A stretch of 64,000 bases of DNA from Sphingomonas sp. S-NIH.Pt15_0812. GTDB lineage: Bacteria; Pseudomonadota; Alphaproteobacteria; Sphingomonadales; Sphingomonadaceae. A program made the translations under genes and the position numbers. Of the stretch, positions 16,426 to 23,703 are shown in pieces. Location of the stretch: positions 62,001 to 126,000 of the forward strand of contig NZ_QLJH01000011.1 of NCBI RefSeq assembly GCF_003951315.1, given 5' to 3'. How positions within the stretch are numbered: position 1 is the stretch's first letter; the number at the start of each line of letters is the position of its first letter. Under the pieces are notes generated by a model that had not been told where the DNA came from, ran no database searches, and was given only the letters and a program-made list of their open reading frames with translations.

Positions 16426-16439
16426 TGTACAAATGTACA
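16426..16439. promoter_or_regulatory. Palindromic operator between tetR and DUF1349 gene
   Basis: TGTACA-AA-TGTACA is a perfect dyad in which each half is itself palindromic. It lies 30 bases upstream of the tetR ATG and 56 upstream of the divergent DUF1349 ATG, where a TetR dimer would block both promoters. Confidence 0.65.
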
Positions 16440-16494
16440 TAACGATGTTCAGCATAGCGCAGCATGGCGATCGGGCCATCCGGGAAAGGGATTT

Positions 16495-17166
16495 ATGGAC
16501 GCGATGACCAGGCGGGGCATGATCGGCGGCACGCTGGCCACGGGCGCGCTGATGGGACTGGAAGGCACGGCCAAGGCGGCGGCCGGGGGGCCCTGGTCGC
16601 AGGGCGTGTGGCTGAACCGCCCGGCCCGGACGAGCATCACCGGCGATGCGCTGGCGATCGTCACGGACAAGGGCACCGATTTCTGGCGCGAGACCCATTA
16701 CGGCTTCACCCGGGATTCCGGCCATTTCCTCGGCTTCGAGACGGGCGACGCCTTCACCGCCCAGCTGCGCATCCGCGGCGCGTACCAGAAGCTCTACGAT
16801 CAGGCCGGCATCATGGTGCGGCTCGACGAGCGGCGCTGGGTCAAGGCGGGGATCGAACTGTCCGATGGTCGGGCGATGCTGAGCAGCGTGCTGACCGACG
16901 GCCGGTCGGACTGGGCGACCGGCCCCTATGAGGGCGACGCCCGTGATTTCTGGATGCGCGCGACGGTGGCGAAGGGCGTGCTGCGGCTCCAGGTGTCGGC
17001 GGACGGCCGGCACTGGCCGCTGGTGCGGCTCTGCCCGTTCCCCGTCGCCACGCGATACCGCGTCGGCCCGATGGCCTGCACGCCGGAGCGTGCGGGCCTG
17101 GCGGTGCGGTTCAGCGACTGGTCGTTGACGCCGCCGCTGGGCAAGGACCTGCATGATCTGAGCTGA
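16495..17166 (+). CDS. DUF1349 domain protein with Tat-like signal (223 aa)
   Basis: Probable periplasmic protein. The N terminus has a twin-arginine stretch (MDAMTRRGMIGGTLATGALM) ending near AKAAA, which fits a Tat or Tat-like signal. The rest matches DUF1349, a concanavalin-like jelly roll: DFWRETHYGF, the YDQAGIMVRLDERRWVKAGI core, and WLLVR-type closing strands. In other bacteria this domain is found beside carbohydrate genes, but its activity is not established. The ATG at 16495 follows GAAAGGG. The gene is divergent from tetR and its 3' end overlaps the 3' end of the levansucrase gene by 56 bases on the opposite strand. Confidence 0.82.
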   Translation: MDAMTRRGMIGGTLATGALMGLEGTAKAAAGGPWSQGVWLNRPARTSITGDALAIVTDKGTDFWRETHYGFTRDSGHFLGFETGDAFTAQLRIRGAYQKLYDQAGIMVRLDERRWVKAGIELSDGRAMLSSVLTDGRSDWATGPYEGDARDFWMRATVAKGVLRLQVSADGRHWPLVRLCPFPVATRYRVGPMACTPERAGLAVRFSDWSLTPPLGKDLHDLS

Positions 17167-18274
17167 CCGACACGATCGTCGCCGTCTCCCCCGCCAGCGC
17201 CAGCCGGAACCAGGGCGCGACGGTGCCACCGAAATGCGCGCGGCGGATGGCGGCGGTATCGGGCGCGCGGCCATCCAGGCCCCAGAAGTCGGCGAAGCTG
17301 ATCACGTCCAGCTCGCCCGTCACCCACCAGCAATAGGCCTGGAACGGTTCGGCGGGCGGATTGCCGGCGACCAGCCCGCTGCCGTTGAGCGGCCGCCACG
17401 GCCCCGCCATCGAGTTCGCGACCATGCCATAGAGGCCGGTCGGCGCGCCTAGGCCCGGGGCGAAGCGCTTCGCCTGGGTCGACCAGAACAGATAGTAGAG
17501 GCCGTCCCGGACGATGATATGCGGGCGTTCCAACTCGCTGTTGACTTCAATCGCCTCCACCAGGGGGCGCTGGAGGTGCCACGCGCCATCGTCCCGTCGC
17601 GCCACGCCGATGACGCCGTCGATCCGCGCGTCGGTCCAGCCGGCCGAGCCGACGAACAGCAGATACTCGCGATCGTCGGCCGGATCGCGGAAATAGCCCG
17701 GATCGCGAAAGCCCTTGATCCCGTGGGCGGGGGCCTCCGCCTCGTTGGCGACGACATAATCCCTGCCATCTGCGAAGACCGATTCCACCGGCGTAGTCCA
17801 ATCGCTCAGACGGCCCTCGGCGAACACGCCTTGCGCCTCGAACAGGCGCTGCTCGAACCGGGGGCCGCCCTCGCGCCGTCCGGAGGCGGTGAAATAGAGG
17901 GTGAGGGTGCGATCGTCCGCTGCCAGCACCGCCGATCCCGACCACTCGCGGCTGCCGGGCGAGAAGCCGTCCGGAAAGGCATCGCCATGGTCGCGCCAGC
18001 CATCCGCGCCCAGGCTGGTCAGGCGGATGCGCGCCAGGTCATGTCGGTCGTCCGGATCGTCGCATTGGGGCGCGTCGAGGAAGAACCACCAGCTTCGCCC
18101 GTCGATACAGGCGGTGCGACCATCGGCATAGCCGATCGGCCACATGTCCCAGACGTCGCGGCCGGGCAGTACCGGAACCAGGTCGCCGATGCGGATGACG
18201 GGCAGGGCGGCGGCCGGCTGATCGGCGGCCAGCGCGGCAGAGGCGGCAGACCAATGGGTGGGCGATGAAGACAT
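17111..18274 (-). CDS. Levansucrase/fructosyltransferase, GH68 family (387 aa)
   Basis: Splits sucrose and transfers fructose to a growing levan chain or to water. All three GH68 catalytic residues are visible: the nucleophile D43 in VWDMWP, the transition-state Asp D191 in FRDPGYF, and the acid/base E247 in ELERPH. The EWSGSA motif near residue 110 is also present. No signal peptide is seen. Gram-negative levansucrases such as those of Zymomonas also lack one and leave the cell by another route, so this is not proof of a cytoplasmic enzyme. It is second in an operon behind the MFS transporter (49-base gap). The C-terminal 18 codons overlap the convergent DUF1349 gene. Confidence 0.92.
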   Translation of the reverse strand: MSSSPTHWSAASAALAADQPAAALPVIRIGDLVPVLPGRDVWDMWPIGYADGRTACIDGRSWWFFLDAPQCDDPDDRHDLARIRLTSLGADGWRDHGDAFPDGFSPGSREWSGSAVLAADDRTLTLYFTASGRREGGPRFEQRLFEAQGVFAEGRLSDWTTPVESVFADGRDYVVANEAEAPAHGIKGFRDPGYFRDPADDREYLLFVGSAGWTDARIDGVIGVARRDDGAWHLQRPLVEAIEVNSELERPHIIVRDGLYYLFWSTQAKRFAPGLGAPTGLYGMVANSMAGPWRPLNGSGLVAGNPPAEPFQAYCWWVTGELDVISFADFWGLDGRAPDTAAIRRAHFGGTVAPWFRLALAGETATIVSVSSDHAGPCPAAASTTSR

Positions 18275-18323
18275 GCGGCATCCAATGACGAAGAAGGGAA
18301 AAGGGGGAGGGGCCGGCCGGCGG

Positions 18324-19661
18324 TCAGGGCGTCGCGCCGAGCGGCAATCCTTGCGCGTTGCGGGTGCGGACCGACCAGACGGCGGCGGCCGCCGCGAACA
18401 TCAGCACGCCGCACAGGCTCAGCACGTTGCGTGGATCGCCATCGAGCAGGGGCTGGTAGATGAAGGGCAGGGTGGCCGCGAGCAGCAGCATGGGGATGAC
18501 GATCATCATGTTGAAGATGCCCATGTACACGCCGGTCCGCTCCGGCGGGATCGACCCGGCGAGGATGACATAGGGATTGCCCATGATGCTCGCCCAGCCC
18601 AGGCCGATGCCGATCGCGGGCAGGAACAGCATCGCCTTGTCAGTGACATGCGGCAGCCAGAGCATCCCCGCGCCGGCGACGACCAGGCACAGCGCATGGA
18701 GCGTCGCCGCGCCCAGCCGCCGGGCGAGCGGGACCATCGCGAAGGCGGCGACGAAGGCGACGCCATTGTAGAAGGCGGCCATCTCGCCATTGGTCAGCAC
18801 GGCGGAGTGGAAGCCGGACGAGGTCGGCACGTCGGTGCCATAGACCGAACGGCCGATGGCATAGATGACATAGGCCCAATAGGCCGCCATCGCATACCAT
18901 TGGAACAGGCTCATCAGCGCCAGCTTGCGCATCGCCAGCGGCATGTCGCGGATCGCGCGGCCGATCTCCGCCACCGCCGGTCCCAGGCCCTTGGGCTGCG
19001 CGGCGATATGCGCTCGCTCGGCCGTCGTCAGCGGCAGCTCGGGCACGCGCCGGATCGACCAGAGGATCGTGCAGAAGCTCAGCACCGCACCGGCCATGAA
19101 GGTGGCGCGCGCGGTATAGGGGATGTTGTGCGCGTCGACCCAATCCTGGTTCATCCCGAACAGCACGAGCAGGGAGGGCGTCAGGAAGGCGAGCATCTGC
19201 GCCAGCCCGGTAAAGGCGGATTGGGTAAGGAAGCCGATCTGGTGCTGGTCCTCGTTCAGCCGGTCGGAGACATAGGCGCGATACGGCTCCATGGTGATGT
19301 TGTTGCCGGCGTCGAGGATCCACAGCATCGACACCGCCATCAGCAGCGAACTGCTCAGCGGCATGAAGAACAGGCCGATCGCGCACAGCACCGCGCCGAA
19401 CAGGAAATAGGGCGTGCGCCGCCCCCAGCGGCTGTCGGTCCGATCGCTCAGCGCGCCGATCAGCGGCTGGACGAGCAGCCCGGTGATCGGCCCGGCGAGT
19501 TGCAGCACCGGCAACGACGCCTCGGACGCGCCGAGATAGCTGTAGATCGGGGCCATGTTGCCCTGTTGCAGGCCGAAGGAGAATTGCAGCCCCAGGAACC
19601 CCAGGTTCATCTCCAGGATGCGGGGTAGCGACAGACGGGGTTTTGCGGCGGGGGCGTGCAT
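18324..19661 (-). CDS. MFS sugar transporter (sucrose-type), 445 aa
   Basis: Inner-membrane secondary transporter with about twelve helices. The N-terminal segment (NLGFLGLQFSFGLQQGN, then GLLVQPLIGALSDRTDSRWG) carries the MFS loop 2-3 signature and resembles the plant-like sucrose/GPH group found in sphingomonads and xanthomonads. Because the next gene in the operon is a GH68 levansucrase, sucrose or a fructan fragment is the likely substrate; this comes from context. The ATG at 19661 has GAGAGGA as ribosome site; upstream in-frame codons to 19823 are rejected because they cover the promoter palindromes. Confidence 0.88.
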   Translation of the reverse strand: MHAPAAKPRLSLPRILEMNLGFLGLQFSFGLQQGNMAPIYSYLGASEASLPVLQLAGPITGLLVQPLIGALSDRTDSRWGRRTPYFLFGAVLCAIGLFFMPLSSSLLMAVSMLWILDAGNNITMEPYRAYVSDRLNEDQHQIGFLTQSAFTGLAQMLAFLTPSLLVLFGMNQDWVDAHNIPYTARATFMAGAVLSFCTILWSIRRVPELPLTTAERAHIAAQPKGLGPAVAEIGRAIRDMPLAMRKLALMSLFQWYAMAAYWAYVIYAIGRSVYGTDVPTSSGFHSAVLTNGEMAAFYNGVAFVAAFAMVPLARRLGAATLHALCLVVAGAGMLWLPHVTDKAMLFLPAIGIGLGWASIMGNPYVILAGSIPPERTGVYMGIFNMMIVIPMLLLAATLPFIYQPLLDGDPRNVLSLCGVLMFAAAAAVWSVRTRNAQGLPLGATP

Positions 19662-19701
19662 CCGATCATCCTCTCGGCCGCTTGTCGGCGGCTCTGGCGG
19701 C

Positions 19702-19740
19702 ATCATGGCGGCAGTTGGACCAACTTGCAACAATCGATTG
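19702..19740 (-). promoter_or_regulatory. Promoter with two palindromes for the sugar-transporter/levansucrase operon
   Basis: Minus strand: TTGCAA (-35, 19730-19725), 17-base spacer, CATGAT (-10, 19707-19702). A perfect 10-bp palindrome CAATCGATTG (19731-19740, central CG as in LacI-family operators) abuts the -35 box. A second perfect inverted repeat, GTTGG-T-CCAAC (19714-19724), fills the start of the spacer. Both are placed to control initiation. Confidence 0.6.
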
Positions 19741-19831
19741 CAGGAACGGTACGGGCAGGGTGTGGTGCACGGCCGGCTTCCCGCCGTGCGGATCAGCGTG
19801 TACCGGACGGCAACGACCGGCAAGGGGGAGC

Positions 19832-21247
19832 ATGATGGCGGGATCAGGCATTTTCAGGCGCAAGGCGATCGCGCTGCCAGAGGCGAAGCAGCAACTGGCG
19901 CGGACCTTGTCCTGGCCGCATCTGGTGGCGCTGGGCGTCGGTGCGATCGTCGGCACGGGCATATTGACGCTGATCGGCGTCGGGGCGGACCGCGCCGGAC
20001 CGGCGGTGATCCTGTCCTTCGCCATCGCCGGCGCTATCTGCGCCTGCGCCGCGCTCGCCTATGCGGAGATGGCGACGATGATGCCCGTGTCGGGCAGCGC
20101 CTATACCTATAGCTATGCGGTGCTGGGCGAGGTGATCGCCTGGGTCGTGGGATGGAGCCTGCTGGCGGAATATACGCTGGTCGTCGCCACCGTCGCGGTC
20201 GGCTGGTCGGGCTATGCCAACGGCTTCCTGTTGGGCCTGGGCGTGCATCTGCCCGATGCGATGACCCATGGGCCGGCGCTGGTCGACGGCCGTATCGCGC
20301 AATGGGGCGTCAACGTGCCCGCCCTGGTCATCGTCGCCCTGGTCGCCGGGCTGCTGACGCTCGGCACGCGCGAGAGCGCCACGATCAACGCGGTGCTGGT
20401 GGTGGTGAAGATGATCGCGCTGGCCGTGTTCGTCGTCGTCGCCTTGCCCTATTTCGATACCGCCAACCTCAAGCCCTTCTCGCCCTTCGGCTTTGCCAAG
20501 GCGATGTCGCCGGATGGCGTCGAGCGCGGCGTGATGGCGGCGGCGGCGATCATCTTCTTCGCCTTTTACGGCTTCGACGCGATCTCGACGGCGGCCGAAG
20601 AGGCCAAGGATCCCGGCCGCGACCTGGCGATCGGCATCGTCGGTTCGATGGTGGTCTGCATCGTCATCTATATGGTCGTTGCGATCGCGGCGGTCGGGGC
20701 CGTACCCTTCACCCGCTTCGGCGCCAGCCCCGAGCCGCTGGCGCTGATCCTGCGCGAACTGCGCCGCCCGGGCGTCGCCGCCTTCCTGGCCGGGTCGGCG
20801 GTGATCGCGCTGCCGACCGTGATCCTCGCCTTCCTCTACGGGCAGAGCCGCATCTTCTTCGTCATGGCGCGGGATCGGCTGCTGCCGGAGGGGCTGGCGC
20901 AGGTGTCGCGGCGCGGTACGCCGGTGCGGATCACCATCTTCACCGCCCTGCTGGTGATGGTGTTCGCGGGCTTCCTGCCGATCGATGCCATCGCCGCGCT
21001 CGCCAATGCCGGGACGCTGACCGCCTTCGTCGCGGTGGCGGTGTGCATGTTGGTGATGCGCCGCCGCGCGCCCGACATGGCGCGGCCGTTCCGCACCCCC
21101 GCCGCCTGGGTCGTCGGCGCGGGCGCGATCCTGGGCTGCCTCTATCTGTTCGTCAGCCTGCCGACGCGGACGCAGCTCTGGTTCCTGGGCTGGAACCTGG
21201 TCGGGCTGGCGGTCTATTTTTTCTACGCGCGTCGGCGCGTCGCATGA
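19832..21247 (+). CDS. APC-family amino-acid permease (471 aa)
   Basis: Inner-membrane amino-acid transporter of the cationic-amino-acid (CAT/YfnA-like) group with about twelve helices. The first helix carries the family signature GVGAIVGTGILTLIG; EMATMMPVSGSAYTYSYAVL follows, and FFAFYGFDAISTAAEEAKDP is the conserved sixth-helix/loop region. Two adjacent ATGs (19832 and 19835) follow a strong AAGGGGGAG; the second has the better spacing, so the start is uncertain by one codon. Its stop overlaps the start of the MTA phosphorylase gene (ATGA). The overlap suggests a methionine- or polyamine-related substrate, but the sequence cannot decide this. Confidence 0.9.
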   Translation: MMAGSGIFRRKAIALPEAKQQLARTLSWPHLVALGVGAIVGTGILTLIGVGADRAGPAVILSFAIAGAICACAALAYAEMATMMPVSGSAYTYSYAVLGEVIAWVVGWSLLAEYTLVVATVAVGWSGYANGFLLGLGVHLPDAMTHGPALVDGRIAQWGVNVPALVIVALVAGLLTLGTRESATINAVLVVVKMIALAVFVVVALPYFDTANLKPFSPFGFAKAMSPDGVERGVMAAAAIIFFAFYGFDAISTAAEEAKDPGRDLAIGIVGSMVVCIVIYMVVAIAAVGAVPFTRFGASPEPLALILRELRRPGVAAFLAGSAVIALPTVILAFLYGQSRIFFVMARDRLLPEGLAQVSRRGTPVRITIFTALLVMVFAGFLPIDAIAALANAGTLTAFVAVAVCMLVMRRRAPDMARPFRTPAAWVVGAGAILGCLYLFVSLPTRTQLWFLGWNLVGLAVYFFYARRRVA

Positions 21248-22110
21248 GCGGCTGGACGATCGGCCTGTTGGGCGGCTCCGGCCTGTACCAGATCGACGGG
21301 CTGGAGGAGGCGCGCTGGCAGCAGGTGGAGACCCCCTGGGGCGAGCCGTCCGACGCGATCCTGACCGGGCGGATCGGCCATGTCCGCGTCGCCTTCCTGC
21401 CGCGCCATGGTCGCGGCCATCGCATCGCGCCGGGCGAGATCAATGCGCGTGCCAATATCGATGCGCTGAAGCGACTGGGCGTCACCGACCTGCTCGCCAT
21501 CTCCTCGGTCGGATCGCTGCGCGAGGACCGCGCGCCGGGCAGCTTCACGATCGTCGACCAGTTCATCGACCGTACCCGGGGGCGGGCGGAAAGCTTCTTC
21601 GGCACGGGCCTGGTCGCGCATGTGTCGATGGCCGATCCGGTCTGCCCGCGCCTTTCGGCGCTGGCGGCGGACGCGGTGCGGGCAGCGGGCGGGACGGTGA
21701 CGCGCGGCGGGACCTATCTGGCGATGGAGGGGCCCGCCTTCTCGACCCGCGCCGAAAGCCGGCTCTATCGCCAATGGGGCGCGGACGTGATCGGCATGAC
21801 CGCCATGCCCGAGGCCAAGCTCGCCCGCGAGGCGGAGCTGCCCTATGCGCTGATCGCGATGGTCACCGATTACGACGCCTGGCGCGAGGAAGCGGCGGCG
21901 GTCGATGTCGCGCAGGTGCTGGCGCAGGTCGGCGCGAATACGGCGCTGGCGCGGGAGACGCTGCGCCGCCTGTTGCTGGCGCTGCCGGAGGAGCGACCGG
22001 GCTCGCCCATCGATACCGGGCTGGATCAGGCGATCATCACGCCGCCGCACGCGCGGGCGCCGGCGATGATCGCGAGGCTGGATGCGGTGGCGGGGCGGGC
22101 CGTCCGCTGA
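21244..22110 (+). CDS. mtnP: S-methyl-5'-thioadenosine phosphorylase (288 aa)
   Basis: Cleaves methylthioadenosine with phosphate to adenine and methylthioribose-1-phosphate, the first step of methionine salvage and of clearing the by-product of polyamine and acyl-homoserine-lactone synthesis. Family signs are GLLGGSGLYQ at the N terminus, FLPRHGRGHRIAPGEINARAN, LAISSVGSLRED, and the substrate-pocket block YLAMEGPAFSTRAES with ADVIGMTAMPEAKLAREAE. The GMTAMPEA form agrees with MTAP rather than inosine phosphorylase. The ATG at 21244 overlaps the permease stop in ATGA, so the two are translationally coupled. No other mtn genes are next to it. It converges with the efflux operon, nine bases away. 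Confidence 0.94.
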   Translation: MSGWTIGLLGGSGLYQIDGLEEARWQQVETPWGEPSDAILTGRIGHVRVAFLPRHGRGHRIAPGEINARANIDALKRLGVTDLLAISSVGSLREDRAPGSFTIVDQFIDRTRGRAESFFGTGLVAHVSMADPVCPRLSALAADAVRAAGGTVTRGGTYLAMEGPAFSTRAESRLYRQWGADVIGMTAMPEAKLAREAELPYALIAMVTDYDAWREEAAAVDVAQVLAQVGANTALARETLRRLLLALPEERPGSPIDTGLDQAIITPPHARAPAMIARLDAVAGRAVR

Positions 22111-22119
22111 ACCCGATCC

Positions 22120-23703
22120 TCACTCCGCCCGGGGCGCTCCGGACGGGGTGACCGGCCGGGGTCCGTCCGCGGTCGCCTCCAGCGAGGAGTCGCCGCCGAT
22201 CGCGCGATAGATCGCGACCCGGTTCGATGCGCTGGTGAACAGCGTCGCGATCAGCGAGCGTTGCGCCGTGTAGAGCGTCCGCTGCGCGTCCAGCGTGTTG
22301 AGGAACGGGGTGACGCCGCCGCGATAGGCGGCATCGGTCAGACGCAGCGTATCGGCATTGGCGCCCACCAGCCGGCGATTGGCGGCGAGCTGGTCGGCGA
22401 TGGTGCCTTGCCGGGCCAGGGCATCGGCGGTGTCGCGAAAGGCGGACTGGATCGTCCGCTCATAGCTGGCCAGCGCGGCATCGCGCTGCGCCTCGGTATA
22501 GCGGACGTTCGCCCGGCCGGCCCCGGCCTGGAAGATCGGATAGCTGACGTTCGGCGCGACCGAATAGTTGAAGGCGTCGCCGGTGAAGAGCGATGACAGG
22601 GCGGTCGAGGCGAAGCCGACCAGCCCGGTCAGCGAGATGCGCGGGAACAGCGCCGCGCGCGCCGCGCCGATCTCAGCGTTGTAGGCGCGAAGCTGATATT
22701 CCGCCTGCACCACGTCGGGCCGGCGCAGCAGGATCGAACTGTCCAGCCCGGCGGGCAGGGCCGCGATGCTGCCGGCGACGTCCTCGATCGGGCCGGGCAA
22801 CAGCCGCTGATCGAAGGGCGCGCCAACCAGCAGTTGCAGGGCGTTGACGTCCTGCGCCACCAGCGTGCGCTGCTGGGCGAGATCGGCCTCGGCGGTCGCC
22901 AGCACCTGTTGCGCCTGGGTCAGGTCGGTACGGGGCGCGATGCCGCCGTCGAGCCGGGCCCGGGTCAGCTGGACGATGCGCCGCGCATTGGCGGCGGTAT
23001 CGTTGGCGATGCGGTAGAGGCTCTGGTCGGCGGCATAGGTCAGCCATGCATCGGCGATGTCGCCGACCAGGGTCAGCCGGGTGGCGCGCGCGCCGGCCTC
23101 GGTCGCGAAATAGCGGTCGAGCGCGGCGCGGCTCAGGCTGCGGATGCGGCCGAACAGGTCGAGTTCGAAGGCGGTGGTGCCCAGGCCCACCGACCAGGCG
23201 CTGCCCGAGCGCGAGGTGGTGACGATCGTGCCGCCGCCATTATTGCCGCCGCCCACGCCACCGGTGCCGCCGCCCGTGGGATCGCCGGTTCCACCCGTGC
23301 CAGTCCCGCCGGTGCCCGTGCCGCCCGTCCCGGTTCCGCCGCCCGAGAGGTTGGTCGCGCCGTTGCCGCCGCCCTGATAGCTGTAGCGACCGGTCGCCGC
23401 GATCTGCGGCAACAGGCTGGCGCGCTGGACGCGATATTGCGCGCGCGCCGCCTCGATATTGGCCACGGCGATGCGCAGGTCGCGATTGTTGACCAGCGCC
23501 TGGCCGATCAGCGTCTGGAGACGCTGGTCGGTGAAGACCTGCGGATAGGTGATCGCGGGCAGCGACGCCTCTTGCTGGCGCAGATAGGCATCGCCCACCG
23601 GCCAGCTCGGCGGCACCGGCAATTCGGCGCGCTGGTATTTGGGCGCGAGGCTGCATGCCGACAGCGCGACGGTGGCGAGCAGCAGGGGGACGTTACGCAT
23701 CAT
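22120..23703 (-). CDS. Outer-membrane factor lipoprotein of RND pump, OprM/NodT type (527 aa)
   Basis: TolC-like exit duct of the tripartite efflux pump. The signal peptide ends in a lipobox (LSAC, Cys17), so it is a lipoprotein. The two duplicated outer-membrane-efflux repeats follow; ELDLFGRIRSLSRAALDRYF marks the first barrel-to-helix transition and YPIFQAGAGRANVRYTEAQR the second. The protein is longer than the usual 460-490 residues because residues 111-158 are a Gly/Thr-rich insertion between the first two barrel strands, where an extracellular loop is expected. ATG 23703 overlaps the pump's stop (ATGATG), so expression is coupled. It is third in the adaptor-pump-factor operon. Confidence 0.93.
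   Translation of the reverse strand: MMRNVPLLLATVALSACSLAPKYQRAELPVPPSWPVGDAYLRQQEASLPAITYPQVFTDQRLQTLIGQALVNNRDLRIAVANIEAARAQYRVQRASLLPQIAATGRYSYQGGGNGATNLSGGGTGTGGTGTGGTGTGGTGDPTGGGTGGVGGGNNGGGTIVTTSRSGSAWSVGLGTTAFELDLFGRIRSLSRAALDRYFATEAGARATRLTLVGDIADAWLTYAADQSLYRIANDTAANARRIVQLTRARLDGGIAPRTDLTQAQQVLATAEADLAQQRTLVAQDVNALQLLVGAPFDQRLLPGPIEDVAGSIAALPAGLDSSILLRRPDVVQAEYQLRAYNAEIGAARAALFPRISLTGLVGFASTALSSLFTGDAFNYSVAPNVSYPIFQAGAGRANVRYTEAQRDAALASYERTIQSAFRDTADALARQGTIADQLAANRRLVGANADTLRLTDAAYRGGVTPFLNTLDAQRTLYTAQRSLIATLFTSASNRVAIYRAIGGDSSLEATADGPRPVTPSGAPRAE
23230..23373 (-). repeat. Gly/Thr-rich repeat insertion in the outer-membrane factor
   Basis: This stretch encodes residues 111-158, almost only Gly, Thr and Asn, with TGTGG repeated three times in tandem. 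It consists of short imperfect GC-rich repeats (units built on CCGGTGCCCGTGCCG). The reading frame is kept. The site corresponds to the first extracellular loop of an OprM-like barrel. Confidence 0.7.

Noticed and set aside
20152..21243. In-frame extension upstream of mtnP
   Set aside because: The frame is open through the permease gene but encodes low-complexity Arg/Gly sequence; MtnP begins at its own coupled ATG.
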